A DNA stretch of 48,201 nucleotides from Novosphingobium sp. (GCA_029247785.1 JAQWKP010000273.1:1-48201), one strand, 5' to 3'. Counted from the stretch's first letter, positions 26,222 through 34,731 are shown. Made by a program: numbers and translations. The notes: a model not told the origin generated them from the letters alone.

Positions 26222-28042
26222 TCAGTCCTGGAGGTCAAACCCGGCCATGTCGCCGGATTCGCGCCATTGCTCGATTAGGTCTCCGAAAGCGTAGAAGCCG
26301 GGGCCATAGACCTCGCCGAGATGCGAACGCAGGTCGGTGCCGCCCTCATTGTTGTAATAGCCGGGCGTGCAATCGAGCAGGAAATCGCGGTTTGACAGCT
26401 CGGTCGCGTGCATGTGGTCGATCCACTTCTGCTCGGCCTCGGCAGTGGCCTCGACCCTTGTTATTCCGCGATCCAGCGCTTGCCGGATGACATAGGCGAT
26501 GTGGGTCGATTGCTGTTCGTACATGTCCGAGACATTCACCGAGACGCCGATCTGGGTGAAGCCCATGAAAGCCATGTTGGGAAAGCCGTGGCTGCTCATG
26601 CCGTGGAAGGTGCGATAGCCGTCTTCCCAGTGATCGTAGAGCGAGCGTCCCCCGGCACCGGTGATCGCGCCAATACCGAAGCGGCGCTCGAAGCTGGTGG
26701 TGATCTCGAAGCCGCTGGCAAAGACAATGCAGTCGACCTCATATTCCTCGCCATTTGCCACGACACCCTTCTCGGTGATGCGATCGACGCCTCGCGATGC
26801 CGAGACGTCGACCAAAGTGACGTTGGGGCGGTTGAAAGTGGGCAGATAATCGTCCGAGAAAGTCGGGCGCTTGCACAGGAATCGGTAGTAAGGCTTGAGC
26901 GTCTCTGCTGTTTCCGGATCATCGATCACCTCATCGACGCGCCCGCGCAGCCTCTCCATCACCGCGTAATCGGTCTGTTCGCGTAGCTCCATATATTGCT
27001 CAGCGCTAAGCTCTGGATTGCCCATTTCCTCAAGCTTTGCCGCGATGTTGCGATTGAGTTCGGTCCAGTTGTCGCAGATCAGGTCGGCCTGACCGGGCTT
27101 CAGCACGCCGAAGGTTCCGTCGTAGAAATTCTTGCGCCGCTCGGCCTGCCAGCCGGGTGCCTGGCTATTGGTCCATTCCCGCGGCACGGCCATGTCGCCA
27201 CGAATGTCGATGGTCGAGGGCGTACGCTGGAATACGTAGGTATGCTTGGCATACTCGCCGAGGAACGGGATCACCTGGATGCCTGTCGCACCCGTACCGA
27301 TGATTGCCACGCGCTTGTCGGCAAGGCCCGTCAGCCCGCCCTTGCGATCGCCACCGGTATATTCGTAATCCCAGCGGCTGGTGTGAAAGCTATGGCCCTT
27401 GAAGTCCCGGATACCCGGGATGCCGGGCAGCTTCGGGCGGTTGTAGGGACCAGTGCCCATGATGATGAAGCGGGCGCGAATGTCGTCGCCATGGTTGGTC
27501 TCGATGCGCCAGCGCCGAATGCCCTCATCCCATGAAAGCGAGCGCACAATGGTACCGAACAGGGCGGTTTCATAAAGATCGTATTGGCGTGCGATGCGCT
27601 GGCATTGCTCGTATATTTCTTCTCCGAAAGCGTAGCGGTCCTTCGGGACATGGGGCACCTCTTCCAGCATCGGCATGTAGGAGCAGGCATCAGTGTCGCA
27701 TTGCAGGCCGGGATAGCGATTCCAGTACCAGGTGCCGCCGAAGTCTCCGGCCATGTCGATTGTGCGGATATTCGATATTCCCGCATGCTTGAGCCTGGCG
27801 CTGGCAATCAGTCCGGCAAAGCCCGCGCCGAGTACTGCCACGTCGATCTCTTCGGTGACCGGATCGCGTTGCTCTATCGGGTTTGTGGGATCGACCTCGT
27901 AAAAATCGTCAAAGCCATCGGAGACCTCGAGATATTGGGAATCGCCTTCCGGACGGACGCGTTTTTCGCGCTCTTGCCGGTGTCTTTCGCGCAGTTCGGC
28001 GATGTCGAACGGGCCGGGTGCCTGCGTAGGCTTGCATTCCAT
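26222..28042 (-). CDS. Baeyer-Villiger-type flavin monooxygenase
   Basis: A 606-residue FAD- and NADPH-dependent monooxygenase. The start follows GAGGA by seven bases; the frame extends further upstream without family features. The FAD loop is GAGFAG (72-77), followed by GDFGGTWYWNRYPG. The Baeyer-Villiger fingerprint FKGHSFHTSRWD (214-225) fits FxGxxxHxxxW(P/D) exactly, and the NADPH loop is GTGATG (249-254). Such enzymes insert oxygen next to a ketone, turning cyclic ketones into lactones. An N-terminal extension of about 65 residues resembles that of cyclododecanone and steroid monooxygenases. It is paired with an SDR and faces another SDR across a divergent promoter. Confidence 0.92.
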   Translation of the reverse strand: MECKPTQAPGPFDIAELRERHRQEREKRVRPEGDSQYLEVSDGFDDFYEVDPTNPIEQRDPVTEEIDVAVLGAGFAGLIASARLKHAGISNIRTIDMAGDFGGTWYWNRYPGLQCDTDACSYMPMLEEVPHVPKDRYAFGEEIYEQCQRIARQYDLYETALFGTIVRSLSWDEGIRRWRIETNHGDDIRARFIIMGTGPYNRPKLPGIPGIRDFKGHSFHTSRWDYEYTGGDRKGGLTGLADKRVAIIGTGATGIQVIPFLGEYAKHTYVFQRTPSTIDIRGDMAVPREWTNSQAPGWQAERRKNFYDGTFGVLKPGQADLICDNWTELNRNIAAKLEEMGNPELSAEQYMELREQTDYAVMERLRGRVDEVIDDPETAETLKPYYRFLCKRPTFSDDYLPTFNRPNVTLVDVSASRGVDRITEKGVVANGEEYEVDCIVFASGFEITTSFERRFGIGAITGAGGRSLYDHWEDGYRTFHGMSSHGFPNMAFMGFTQIGVSVNVSDMYEQQSTHIAYVIRQALDRGITRVEATAEAEQKWIDHMHATELSNRDFLLDCTPGYYNNEGGTDLRSHLGEVYGPGFYAFGDLIEQWRESGDMAGFDLQD

Positions 28043-28081
28043 CGGGTATCCTCTTGAAACATTTCGGACGCTTGCGTCGAT

Positions 28082-28100
28082 ATGGTTGACCATGAACCAT
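28082..28100. promoter_or_regulatory. Dyad in the divergent monooxygenase/SDR promoter
   Basis: ATGGTT (28082-28087) and AACCAT (28095-28100) are perfect complements separated by seven bases. They lie about 40 bases upstream of the monooxygenase start and about 60 upstream of the SDR start, so one regulator could act on both. This is a candidate operator only. Confidence 0.3.
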
Positions 28101-28158
28101 GGAAAGCTGCAAGTGTCGAAACCGATCGTGCCGGAGCGATCATACGGGGAGAGCAGTC

Positions 28159-28896
28159 TTGGGCAATTGGATCGTGACGGGCGGAGCGGGCGGCATCGGT
28201 GAGCGTGTCGTGAGCGATGCGATTGAGGCCGGGCACGCAGTGCTGGTCTGGGACGTAAGAAAGCCATCAGAACGCGATGGCGTCAGCTTTGAAATGGTGG
28301 ACCTTACCGATCCCGATTCGATTTGCGCAGCGGCGGAGCGGGCTGGGGCCGGGCTCGACTGTTTCGTCCATTGTGCCGGAACCCTTGCGACCGCGACCGC
28401 CACCAGTGGCAATCTGGTCGAGGCGATGGAGCTGACCTTCCGCTTGCATTGCGTGGCATTCGTAGCCTCGGTGCAGGCGCTGCTTGGCAAGTTTTCGGAA
28501 AGCGGCGGGGCGGCAATCGCCATCGCATCGGCGGGGATGGATATGGTCTATCCTGGCACGCTTGCCTATGGCGCGAGCAAGGCGGCACTGCAGCGTTCGA
28601 TCAAGCAAATGGCGGTGGAGCTGGGCGGGCGCGGAATTCGCGTCAACTCCGTCTCGCCCGGTGCTGTTGCCACCGAAATGACGCGCCATCTATGGGAAGA
28701 TCCCGATTTCGCGCGAGAGCGCCTCAAACACGTGCCACTGGGCCGGCAGGGTGAGACCAAATATGTCAGCGATGCCGTGGCTTTCCTCGCCTCGGAAGCG
28801 GCCTGCTACATTACGGGCGAGGATCTGTGGGTCGATGGCGGGGTGCGCCATGGGATTTTCCAGCCGGGCGTGCGCGCTGCAATGGATGATGGCTAG
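28159..28896 (+). CDS. SDR family oxidoreductase (TTG start)
   Basis: A 245-residue short-chain dehydrogenase. A TTG start at 28159 is chosen because GGGGAGAG lies just upstream and the Rossmann strand NWIVTGGAGGIGE begins at once; the open frame upstream encodes a cysteine- and arginine-rich stretch unlike any SDR. The nucleotide loop is TGGAGGIG (7-14), with Asp32 after strand two. The usual NNAG is VHCAG. The catalytic residues are Ser124, Tyr137 and Lys141 (YGASK). It is divergent from the flavin monooxygenase gene and convergent with the P450 gene, the stop codons being three bases apart. Confidence 0.88.
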   Translation: MGNWIVTGGAGGIGERVVSDAIEAGHAVLVWDVRKPSERDGVSFEMVDLTDPDSICAAAERAGAGLDCFVHCAGTLATATATSGNLVEAMELTFRLHCVAFVASVQALLGKFSESGGAAIAIASAGMDMVYPGTLAYGASKAALQRSIKQMAVELGGRGIRVNSVSPGAVATEMTRHLWEDPDFARERLKHVPLGRQGETKYVSDAVAFLASEAACYITGEDLWVDGGVRHGIFQPGVRAAMDDG

Positions 28897-28899
28897 GGT

Positions 28900-30126
28900 T
28901 CACGCTGTCTCAAAGGCGATACGTAGCTTGTGCGGGCCGTAGACGAGAAAATGCGCCAGCCAATTAGTGCGATCGTCCGGCTCGGCCAGACGGAAATTGC
29001 GCATCCGCCCGAGCAGCGTTTCAAAGGCGATTCTCAGCTCCGCTCGGGCGAGCTGGTTGCCGGGGCAGAAATGCGGCCCCGCACCAAAGGTCAGGTGGTT
29101 TCGGGTATTGCCGCGCTCCAGCTGGAGCGCATCGGGTTCTGTGAATTGCGCAGGATCGGTATTGGCGGCGCCAAACCGCAACACGACGATCGCGCCCTCG
29201 GGAATGTCGGTATCGCCGATGCGGATCGGGTTGAGGACGCGCCGGTATAGACCCTGGACCGGGGCCTCGATGCGCAGCACTTCCTCAACGAAATTGGGAA
29301 TGCGGGACGGGTTGGCGCGTAGTTCCTGTTCAAGGTCGAGAGTGATCAGCCGGTGCATCGCGCTGGTCAGCGCCAGCGAGGTCGAATCGTTTCCCGCCAC
29401 CAGCAGGATCAGCACGACAGACACCATCTCGCGCATCGACATGGTCCGCCCATCATCCTCGGCATGGACGAGGTCACTCAGCAAGCAGTCGCCCGGTTCC
29501 TTCTGGAATTCGCGAATCTTGTCGGCGATGAAGCTTTGCAACTCGGTGATCTTCAGCGTGATCGCGACCTGCTCTTCTTCAGTGTTGCTGGGGTTGCTTT
29601 CGGCGATCACAGCGTCGGAACATTGCTTGAACCAGTCGATATCTTCCAGTTCGACGCCGAGTTGGCTGGCAATGACATGGATCGGCACCAGTGCGGCAAA
29701 TTCGGCGTAGAAATCGCATTCGCCCTTGCCGATGAAGCTGTCGATCATTGTGTCGATCGTGCCTTGCAGATACTCGGCCATCTGCTTGACGCGCGAAGCG
29801 GTGAAGGCCTTGTCGACCAGCGAGCGATGGAAAGTGTGGAGCGGCGGGTCCGAGACGGTCAGCGTGTTCATCGGCAGGAAGCCGCGCGTCTCGTATATTT
29901 CGTTGATCCGCGCCTGCCAGGGCATTGAATCGAATGACAGCAGCAGGCCGGTCACATTCGACAAGTCTTGCGTATTTGCCGCCCATTTGCGGACTTCGTC
30001 ATAGCTTGTGACGATGTATTGGCCCAGGCTCTCGTCAAGATAGACCGGTCCCTGCTCGCGAACCGTGTGGTAGGCGGCAAATGGACAGCGCAGGATATCG
30101 GGATCGAGAAAGCTGATCTTTTCCAT
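28900..30126 (-). CDS. Cytochrome P450
   Basis: A 408-residue soluble class I P450. The I-helix oxygen-binding motif is AGNDSTS (244-250), the ExxR pair is Glu282-Arg285, and the heme loop FGAGPHFCPGN carries the ligand Cys354. The start at MEKISFLDP gives the normal length; the frame runs nearly 200 codons further upstream through the VOC gene in antisense, which is not real. It hydroxylates a small organic substrate and needs a ferredoxin and reductase, neither of which is adjacent. No CYP family can be assigned by eye. It is divergent from the VOC-family gene. Confidence 0.94.
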   Translation of the reverse strand: MEKISFLDPDILRCPFAAYHTVREQGPVYLDESLGQYIVTSYDEVRKWAANTQDLSNVTGLLLSFDSMPWQARINEIYETRGFLPMNTLTVSDPPLHTFHRSLVDKAFTASRVKQMAEYLQGTIDTMIDSFIGKGECDFYAEFAALVPIHVIASQLGVELEDIDWFKQCSDAVIAESNPSNTEEEQVAITLKITELQSFIADKIREFQKEPGDCLLSDLVHAEDDGRTMSMREMVSVVLILLVAGNDSTSLALTSAMHRLITLDLEQELRANPSRIPNFVEEVLRIEAPVQGLYRRVLNPIRIGDTDIPEGAIVVLRFGAANTDPAQFTEPDALQLERGNTRNHLTFGAGPHFCPGNQLARAELRIAFETLLGRMRNFRLAEPDDRTNWLAHFLVYGPHKLRIAFETA

Positions 30127-30192
30127 GGGTGTGACCCTAGGCAAAGAGCGCGGAATTTGGAATTGTCGATTCCTGATCGGGAGGAGAGCAAC

Positions 30193-30708
30193 ATGAGCCG
30201 CCAATATGTGCAGAGCTGCTTCATCGTGCCGGATATCGAGGCGGCGATGGCGGAGTGGCACCGCGTGTCCGATGTCGGGCCGTTCTTCGTCATGGCGCAT
30301 GTCCAGCCTGAAAACGGCATCTATCGCGGCAAGCCTGCCGAGCTTGAGATGAGCTGCGCATTCGCACAGTCCGGCTCTATGCAGATCGAGTTGATTGAGC
30401 AGCATTGCGACAACCCTTCGGTCTATCGCGATACGGTTCCGGCTGGCAGCGGAGGTTTCCACCACTTCTGTTACTGGGCAGACGGAACCATTGCCGAAGA
30501 AGTTGAGCATTATCGCCAGCGCGGGATCGAAGCTGGCTATCTGGCCAGCTTCGGCGACCTGAATTTTGGCTATTTCGATGCGCGCAAGGAGCTGGGCTGC
30601 TTTCTCGAAGTGCTGGAGCGGGAGCCCGGCACCTTGGAACTGTTCCGCATGGTCGCCCAAGGAGCAGAAGGCTGGGACGGCAGCGACCCGATCCGCCATG
30701 TGACCTAG
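30193..30708 (+). CDS. VOC family protein
   Basis: A 171-residue vicinal-oxygen-chelate-fold protein. YVQSCFIVPDIEAAMAEWHRV is the typical first strand and helix, SMQIELIEQH the end of the first half, and GGFHHFCYWADG the start of the second, with a histidine pair in the metal-ligand position. ELGCFLEVLER is the last strand, with a possible ligand Glu. GGAGAG lies just before the ATG. It resembles proteins annotated as glyoxalase or methylmalonyl-CoA-epimerase-like beside P450 and steroid/terpenoid genes. The activity is unknown. It leads a plus-strand series with the two following paralogues. Confidence 0.87.
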   Translation: MSRQYVQSCFIVPDIEAAMAEWHRVSDVGPFFVMAHVQPENGIYRGKPAELEMSCAFAQSGSMQIELIEQHCDNPSVYRDTVPAGSGGFHHFCYWADGTIAEEVEHYRQRGIEAGYLASFGDLNFGYFDARKELGCFLEVLEREPGTLELFRMVAQGAEGWDGSDPIRHVT

Positions 30709-30791
30709 CTCCATGAAATTTCCCGCTTAACAAGGCGCGCCGTGACCGCCATGGTGCGCGTCAGAGCTGAATGACAGCCGGGAGAGAAATC

Positions 30792-31817
30792 ATGACAGAC
30801 GACGAATGGCGCGGGGGCCTCGCGGCCCATTACGATTACATGCTGACCGAAAAGCCAGACGACCCGGCGATGCGCGAAAGCGCCTCGTTCTGGATCTATG
30901 AGGAGAACGGCGAATTCGCGTTGCCCCGACAGGGCATCGAGGGCATCGCCGAGATCTGGGAGAACCATCGCTACGATTGCAACTTCGCCTTCGCCGACGG
31001 GCGGATGATGTATGAAGGTGTCCATGACGCCAAATCGCATTCGCCGATCGGGGCGGACGGTCGGGCGACGATCCTTGGTTCGGGCGGCTTCAAGATGGAA
31101 TGCGTCGAGCCCTATCGCCGCTGGCGGGTAAGCTTTGAAGGCAACCCAATCCTGAGCACCAGCGCCGACAATGCGGCAGGCAAGATGGATCCCGGCAAGC
31201 GCGTTCCGGTGAGTTACGAAGTCGACGTGGAGATGGTCACGCCGTGCTGGGTGCAGGACAATACACCTGAAAAACTGGTCGGCCTGTCCGAGCGTGAGAT
31301 GGATGACGCCCGCTCCATGGGGCTGGGCTATCGCATGGAGCACCAGTTCCGAGGCACGGGCACTCTGACGGTTGATGGCGAGAGCCGCAGCTTCAAATGC
31401 GTCGGCAACCGCATTCACCGCCAGTCCGTGCGCCCGCTCGAAGGCTTTCGCGGCCATGTCTGGCAGGCGGCGGTGTTCCCCGATGGACGCGCCTTTGGAT
31501 ACATCACCTATCCTCCTGCCGAGGACGGTTCGACCTATAATGAGGGCTATGTCTATGAGGGCGGCACAATGTATCCCGCCGTTGCGACGAAGATTCCCTG
31601 GCTCGACGATCTCATTCCGGAGGGCGAGGATGTCTCGCTGGAGCTTGCATATGACGGCAAGACTGCCCGGATTTCTGCGGTTGGTTGTCTCAATTCATAC
31701 AAGTCCGGCATCGCTGAAATGCCCGGATTTGCGCTCAATCAGGGCGCGGCGAAATATACTTGGGACGACCAGAGTGCATACGGCATGGTCGAGCGCTCGG
31801 TGCTCAAGGAGGTCTGA
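30792..31817 (+). CDS. Uncharacterised protein, first of two tandem paralogues
   Basis: A 341-residue cytosolic protein. GGGAGAG precedes the ATG. It shares with the next gene the blocks MRESAS, EENGEFALPR, HRYDCN, VGNRIHRQ, VRP, FRGH, WQAAVFPDGRAFG and TYPP-x-EDG. The many tryptophans and alternating strands suggest a beta-barrel (calycin-like) architecture in two halves. It may belong to the DUF7064/DUF7065 group of proteins found in catabolic clusters, but I am not certain. No catalytic motif is evident, although the invariant Cys-Val-Gly-Asn-Arg-Ile-His block could form an active or binding site. Confidence 0.75.
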   Translation: MTDDEWRGGLAAHYDYMLTEKPDDPAMRESASFWIYEENGEFALPRQGIEGIAEIWENHRYDCNFAFADGRMMYEGVHDAKSHSPIGADGRATILGSGGFKMECVEPYRRWRVSFEGNPILSTSADNAAGKMDPGKRVPVSYEVDVEMVTPCWVQDNTPEKLVGLSEREMDDARSMGLGYRMEHQFRGTGTLTVDGESRSFKCVGNRIHRQSVRPLEGFRGHVWQAAVFPDGRAFGYITYPPAEDGSTYNEGYVYEGGTMYPAVATKIPWLDDLIPEGEDVSLELAYDGKTARISAVGCLNSYKSGIAEMPGFALNQGAAKYTWDDQSAYGMVERSVLKEV

Positions 31818-32884
31818 TGGGCGGTTCTGATTGGTCTGGCGGACTCGATCCGGCGCTGGACGGGCAAATGCTGCCCGGAGCGCCGGACGATCCTGAAATG
31901 CGCGAGAGCGCCTCGATCTGGCTGTTCGAGGAGAATGGCGAATTTGCCCTGCCGCGCATCGGCATTGAAGCGGTGGGCAATGCCTGGGACGCGCATCGCT
32001 ATGATTGCAACGTCGCCTTTCCGGGTGGACGCATCCTGCGGCAGAGCGCGCGCGGGCCGACTCATTCGACGCTGGACAGTGAAGGCCGTCATCGCGTGCT
32101 GGGTGCGGGCGGACTGCAGTTTCGCTGCATCGAGCCGTTCCGAAAGTGGGAAGCGAGCTTTGAAGACACTGTCTATGAGAGCACCGTGGCAGAACAGATC
32201 AAGGGCAATTTCCGCGTCTATTGCGACAGCGAGATCGATCCCTCGCTCAAGCGCACGCCGCTGAGGTGGAATATCGAACTGGAGAACGTCACTCCCGGCT
32301 GGACCCATGATTATCGGCCTGACAAGCTTGCCGAACTGAGCGAAGGCGACTTGATCGATGCCGGGTTGATGGGCCTTGGCTGGCGGGTTGAGCATACATT
32401 TCGGGGGCAGGGCGAACTGACTATCGACGGCGAAACGCGCAGCTTCAATTGCGTCGGCAACCGCATTCACCGCCAGGGCGTCCGGCCAATGGGGGCGTTT
32501 CGCGGGCATTGCTGGCAGGCAGCGGTGTTCCCGGACGGGCGCGCCTTCGGACTATGCACCTATCCGCCACGCGAGGACGGCACGACTTTCAACCAGGCTT
32601 ACGTTTACCAGGACGGCAAGATGTATCCCGGCAAGGCGCTCAATCCCGCCTTCCTGCGCCGGATTATACCCGAAGGCGATAATGTGCCGGTCGAGATCGA
32701 GACCGAGCTTGGCATAACCCGGATCGAGGGCGTGACTGCACTCTCAACCTTCCATCTCGGCAATCCGGGGGTCAACGGCATGCACAACAACCAGGGCGCG
32801 GCGCGTTACAGCCTCGACGGCATGACCACCTATGGGATGATCGAGCGGTCCTCGCCGGCGGAGTTGTGCGAGATTGTGGGGTAG
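31817..32884 (+). CDS. Uncharacterised protein, second tandem paralogue
   Basis: A 355-residue protein clearly homologous along its whole length to the preceding one (see the shared blocks listed there). Its ATG overlaps the upstream stop by one base (TGATG), and AAGGAGG lies just upstream, inside the end of the first gene, so the two are translationally coupled. The copies differ most at the N terminus and near residues 100-170. This suggests either a heteromer or two related substrates rather than a recent duplication. A 218-base gap with direct repeats follows. Confidence 0.75.
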   Translation: MGGSDWSGGLDPALDGQMLPGAPDDPEMRESASIWLFEENGEFALPRIGIEAVGNAWDAHRYDCNVAFPGGRILRQSARGPTHSTLDSEGRHRVLGAGGLQFRCIEPFRKWEASFEDTVYESTVAEQIKGNFRVYCDSEIDPSLKRTPLRWNIELENVTPGWTHDYRPDKLAELSEGDLIDAGLMGLGWRVEHTFRGQGELTIDGETRSFNCVGNRIHRQGVRPMGAFRGHCWQAAVFPDGRAFGLCTYPPREDGTTFNQAYVYQDGKMYPGKALNPAFLRRIIPEGDNVPVEIETELGITRIEGVTALSTFHLGNPGVNGMHNNQGAARYSLDGMTTYGMIERSSPAELCEIVG

Positions 32885-32981
32885 GGGCGTGGGAGGAGGG
32901 CCCGGCACAAAGGGTTTTCCTACACCCGACCCTTGCGGTAATTGTGCCGCATGCCCCCCCTGAAAACCACTCCACGCCACT

Positions 32982-33046
32982 GCAACTTGCAAAGGCCCCG
33001 CAACTTGCAAAAGATGCAAGGTGACAGTCTGATGCGCAAGGTGACA
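32982..33046. repeat. Two pairs of short direct repeats
   Basis: GCAACTTGCAAA occurs at 32982-32993 and again at 33000-33011 (period 18). GCAAGGTGACA occurs at 33016-33026 and 33036-33046 (period 20). Both pairs share a TTGCA/TGCAA core and lie in a gap between convergent genes. The function is unknown; they may be the remains of a mobile intergenic repeat. Confidence 0.5.
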
Positions 33047-33102
33047 CTTTTCCTCCTGGACTGTGTCAACCTGTCAACTTCGCGGCGCTGGCAGGCGTCG
33101 CC

Positions 33103-33870
33103 TCAGGCAGAACCCATGTAGCGCCCGCCGTTGACGCTGATCGTCTGGCCGGTGATGTAGCTCGCTTCTTCCGAGGCGAGATACGAGGCTGCCGCGGCGA
33201 TATCTTCCACCTGACCAATCCGTTTCACGGGAAGCGCGGCGCCATAGGCCTCGATCACCCCTTCCTTCTGCATGATCTCTGCGCCGCGCAGCATCGGCGT
33301 GTCGATCGAGCCGGGCGGGATGATGTTGGCGGTGATGCCATGTCCACCGAATTCCATCGCCAGCGACTTGGTAAAGCCCATCAGTCCGCCCTTTGAGGCC
33401 GTGTAATGTGTCTGGGTGGGAGATCCGGTCTGGGTCGAGGACGATGTGATGTTGATGACCCGGCCCCAATTCGCGTCGATCATGTCGGTGATGATCTCGC
33501 GCGTGAGAATGTAGGGACCGCGCAGGTTGATGTGCAACACCTTGTCGAGCAGCGCATCGTCGACCTCAAGGAACGGAGTGAACGGCGCGATCCCGGCATT
33601 GTTGACGAGGATGAGGACAGGTCCGAGCTTTGAACGGGTTTCGCTGGCAGCAGCCTCGATTGCCGCGCGATCGGAACAGTCGGCAGTGATCGCCAGCGAC
33701 TGCCCGCCTGCGTCCGTGATCATCTTGGCGGTCTCGGCAGCGCCGTCGCCATTGATGTCCCAGATAGCGACCGCTGCGCCATCTTCGGCGAGTCGCACCG
33801 CGATGGCCCGGCCCATTCCCGATCCGGCTCCGGTGACGACGGCGGTCTTGCCTTTCAGCGAACGTGTCAT
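33103..33870 (-). CDS. SDR family oxidoreductase
   Basis: A 255-residue classical short-chain dehydrogenase of the FabG type. The nucleotide loop TGAGSGMG is at 13-20, with Asp38 after strand two (IWDIN), suggesting NAD use. NNAG is at 90-93, Ser144 lies in ITSSS, and the catalytic Tyr156 and Lys160 are in YTASK. The C terminus ISVNGGRYM is typical. AAGGA lies 9 bases before the ATG. A perfect 7+7 bp palindrome lies 33 bases upstream of the start. It is downstream of the flavin reductase gene on the same strand. Confidence 0.93.
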   Translation of the reverse strand: MTRSLKGKTAVVTGAGSGMGRAIAVRLAEDGAAVAIWDINGDGAAETAKMITDAGGQSLAITADCSDRAAIEAAASETRSKLGPVLILVNNAGIAPFTPFLEVDDALLDKVLHINLRGPYILTREIITDMIDANWGRVINITSSSTQTGSPTQTHYTASKGGLMGFTKSLAMEFGGHGITANIIPPGSIDTPMLRGAEIMQKEGVIEAYGAALPVKRIGQVEDIAAAASYLASEEASYITGQTISVNGGRYMGSA

Positions 33871-33902
33871 GATGTTTCCTTCGAGTTAAATGGTCGAAAA
33901 AT

Positions 33903-33920
33903 GCTGAACAGGCGTTCAGC
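33903..33920. promoter_or_regulatory. Perfect palindrome upstream of the SDR gene, candidate operator
   Basis: GCTGAAC-AGGC-GTTCAGC is a perfect 7+7 bp dyad with a 4-base centre. It lies 33 bases before the SDR start and after the stop of the flavin reductase gene. The size and spacing suit a TetR- or GntR-type repressor. A hairpin terminator for the flavin reductase transcript is the alternative, although no T run follows on the minus strand. Confidence 0.45.
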
Positions 33921-33967
33921 AACGCCCTGGCGGCGAGTCAAGCAGGAATCGATGCAGTTCGGGCCAG

Positions 33968-34462
33968 CTAGACGATTTCTGCAAAGCCGCCATAGCGGCC
34001 TCGGTGGAACAGCATCGGATCATCGTCGCGGGTTGCATCCATGCCCAAGACTTCGCCAAGCACGAACCAGTGATCGCCGGCCTCGGTCACTGAGTGGATG
34101 CGGCATTCGATGCAAGCAAGGGCGTCGGCGATGACAGGCAGCCCGTTGTCGGACAGGGTGAATTCGACGCCAGCGAATTTTTCTGGTCCCTTGGCAGCCA
34201 TCTGGCGGCAGACCTGCTGCTGGTCGCTGGCCAGCACATTGACGCAGAATTTCCCGGCCTGTTCGATCTTGGGCCAGCTGGACGATCCCTTGTCGGGCAG
34301 AAAGCCGACCAATGGTGGATCCAGCGAAACCGAAGTGAATGTGCCGACCACCAGGCCCGACGGATTGCCCTCATCATCCAGCGCGGTGATGATACACACG
34401 CCGGTCGGGTAGCAGCCGAGGACCTGCCGGAATCGCGCCTGGTCGATAGTTGCGTCGCTCAA
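33968..34462 (-). CDS. Flavin reductase family protein (TTG start)
   Basis: A 164-residue FMN-binding split-barrel protein of the type that supplies reduced flavin to two-component monooxygenases (HpaC-like). Landmarks are FRQVLGCYPTGVCIIT, the flavin-binding GLVVGTFTSVSLDPPLVGF, KFCVNVLA, ECRIHSVTEAGDHWFVLGEV and a terminal FHRGRYG. TTG is chosen as the start since GGGGAG lies seven bases upstream; the in-frame ATG 25 codons earlier has no ribosome site. A partner oxygenase is not adjacent: the Baeyer-Villiger enzyme and the P450 in this block normally do not use free reduced flavin, so the partner is unclear. Confidence 0.88.
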   Translation of the reverse strand: MSDATIDQARFRQVLGCYPTGVCIITALDDEGNPSGLVVGTFTSVSLDPPLVGFLPDKGSSSWPKIEQAGKFCVNVLASDQQQVCRQMAAKGPEKFAGVEFTLSDNGLPVIADALACIECRIHSVTEAGDHWFVLGEVLGMDATRDDDPMLFHRGRYGGFAEIV

Positions 34463-34731
34463 AATTGCACTCCCCTCGCTGCCGGTTGTGCCGGTTTCCT
34501 GTCCAAAACGACTGCACGAGGGCGAAGCGTGTTGCAAGGGCCAGCGCGCTGTTGTCGAATGCCACTGGCAGATATTCGGCGCGATACCTATCTTGAAGCC
34601 TCAACAAATCCACTTGCCTGACTGAGGACGAAAGTGCAGGGGACGGGCCGGAGCTGGATTGCTTGAGGCAAACCGGTCGCGATGTCTTGGCGCATCTGTC
34701 GGCCGCCTCGCAAGATCAAGGGAATAGAGAC

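Noticed and set aside
30159..30173. GGAAT-N5-ATTCC dyad between the P450 and VOC genes
   Set aside because: The arms are only five bases and similar dyads are expected by chance in a window of this size.
30127..30714. N-terminal extension of the P450 by nearly 200 codons
   Set aside because: It is antisense to the VOC gene; P450 homology and normal length begin at 30126.
34560..34570. TGCCA-C-TGGCA dyad between the flavin reductase and the acylating aldehyde dehydrogenase
   Set aside because: Too short to support an operator and no partner site was seen.
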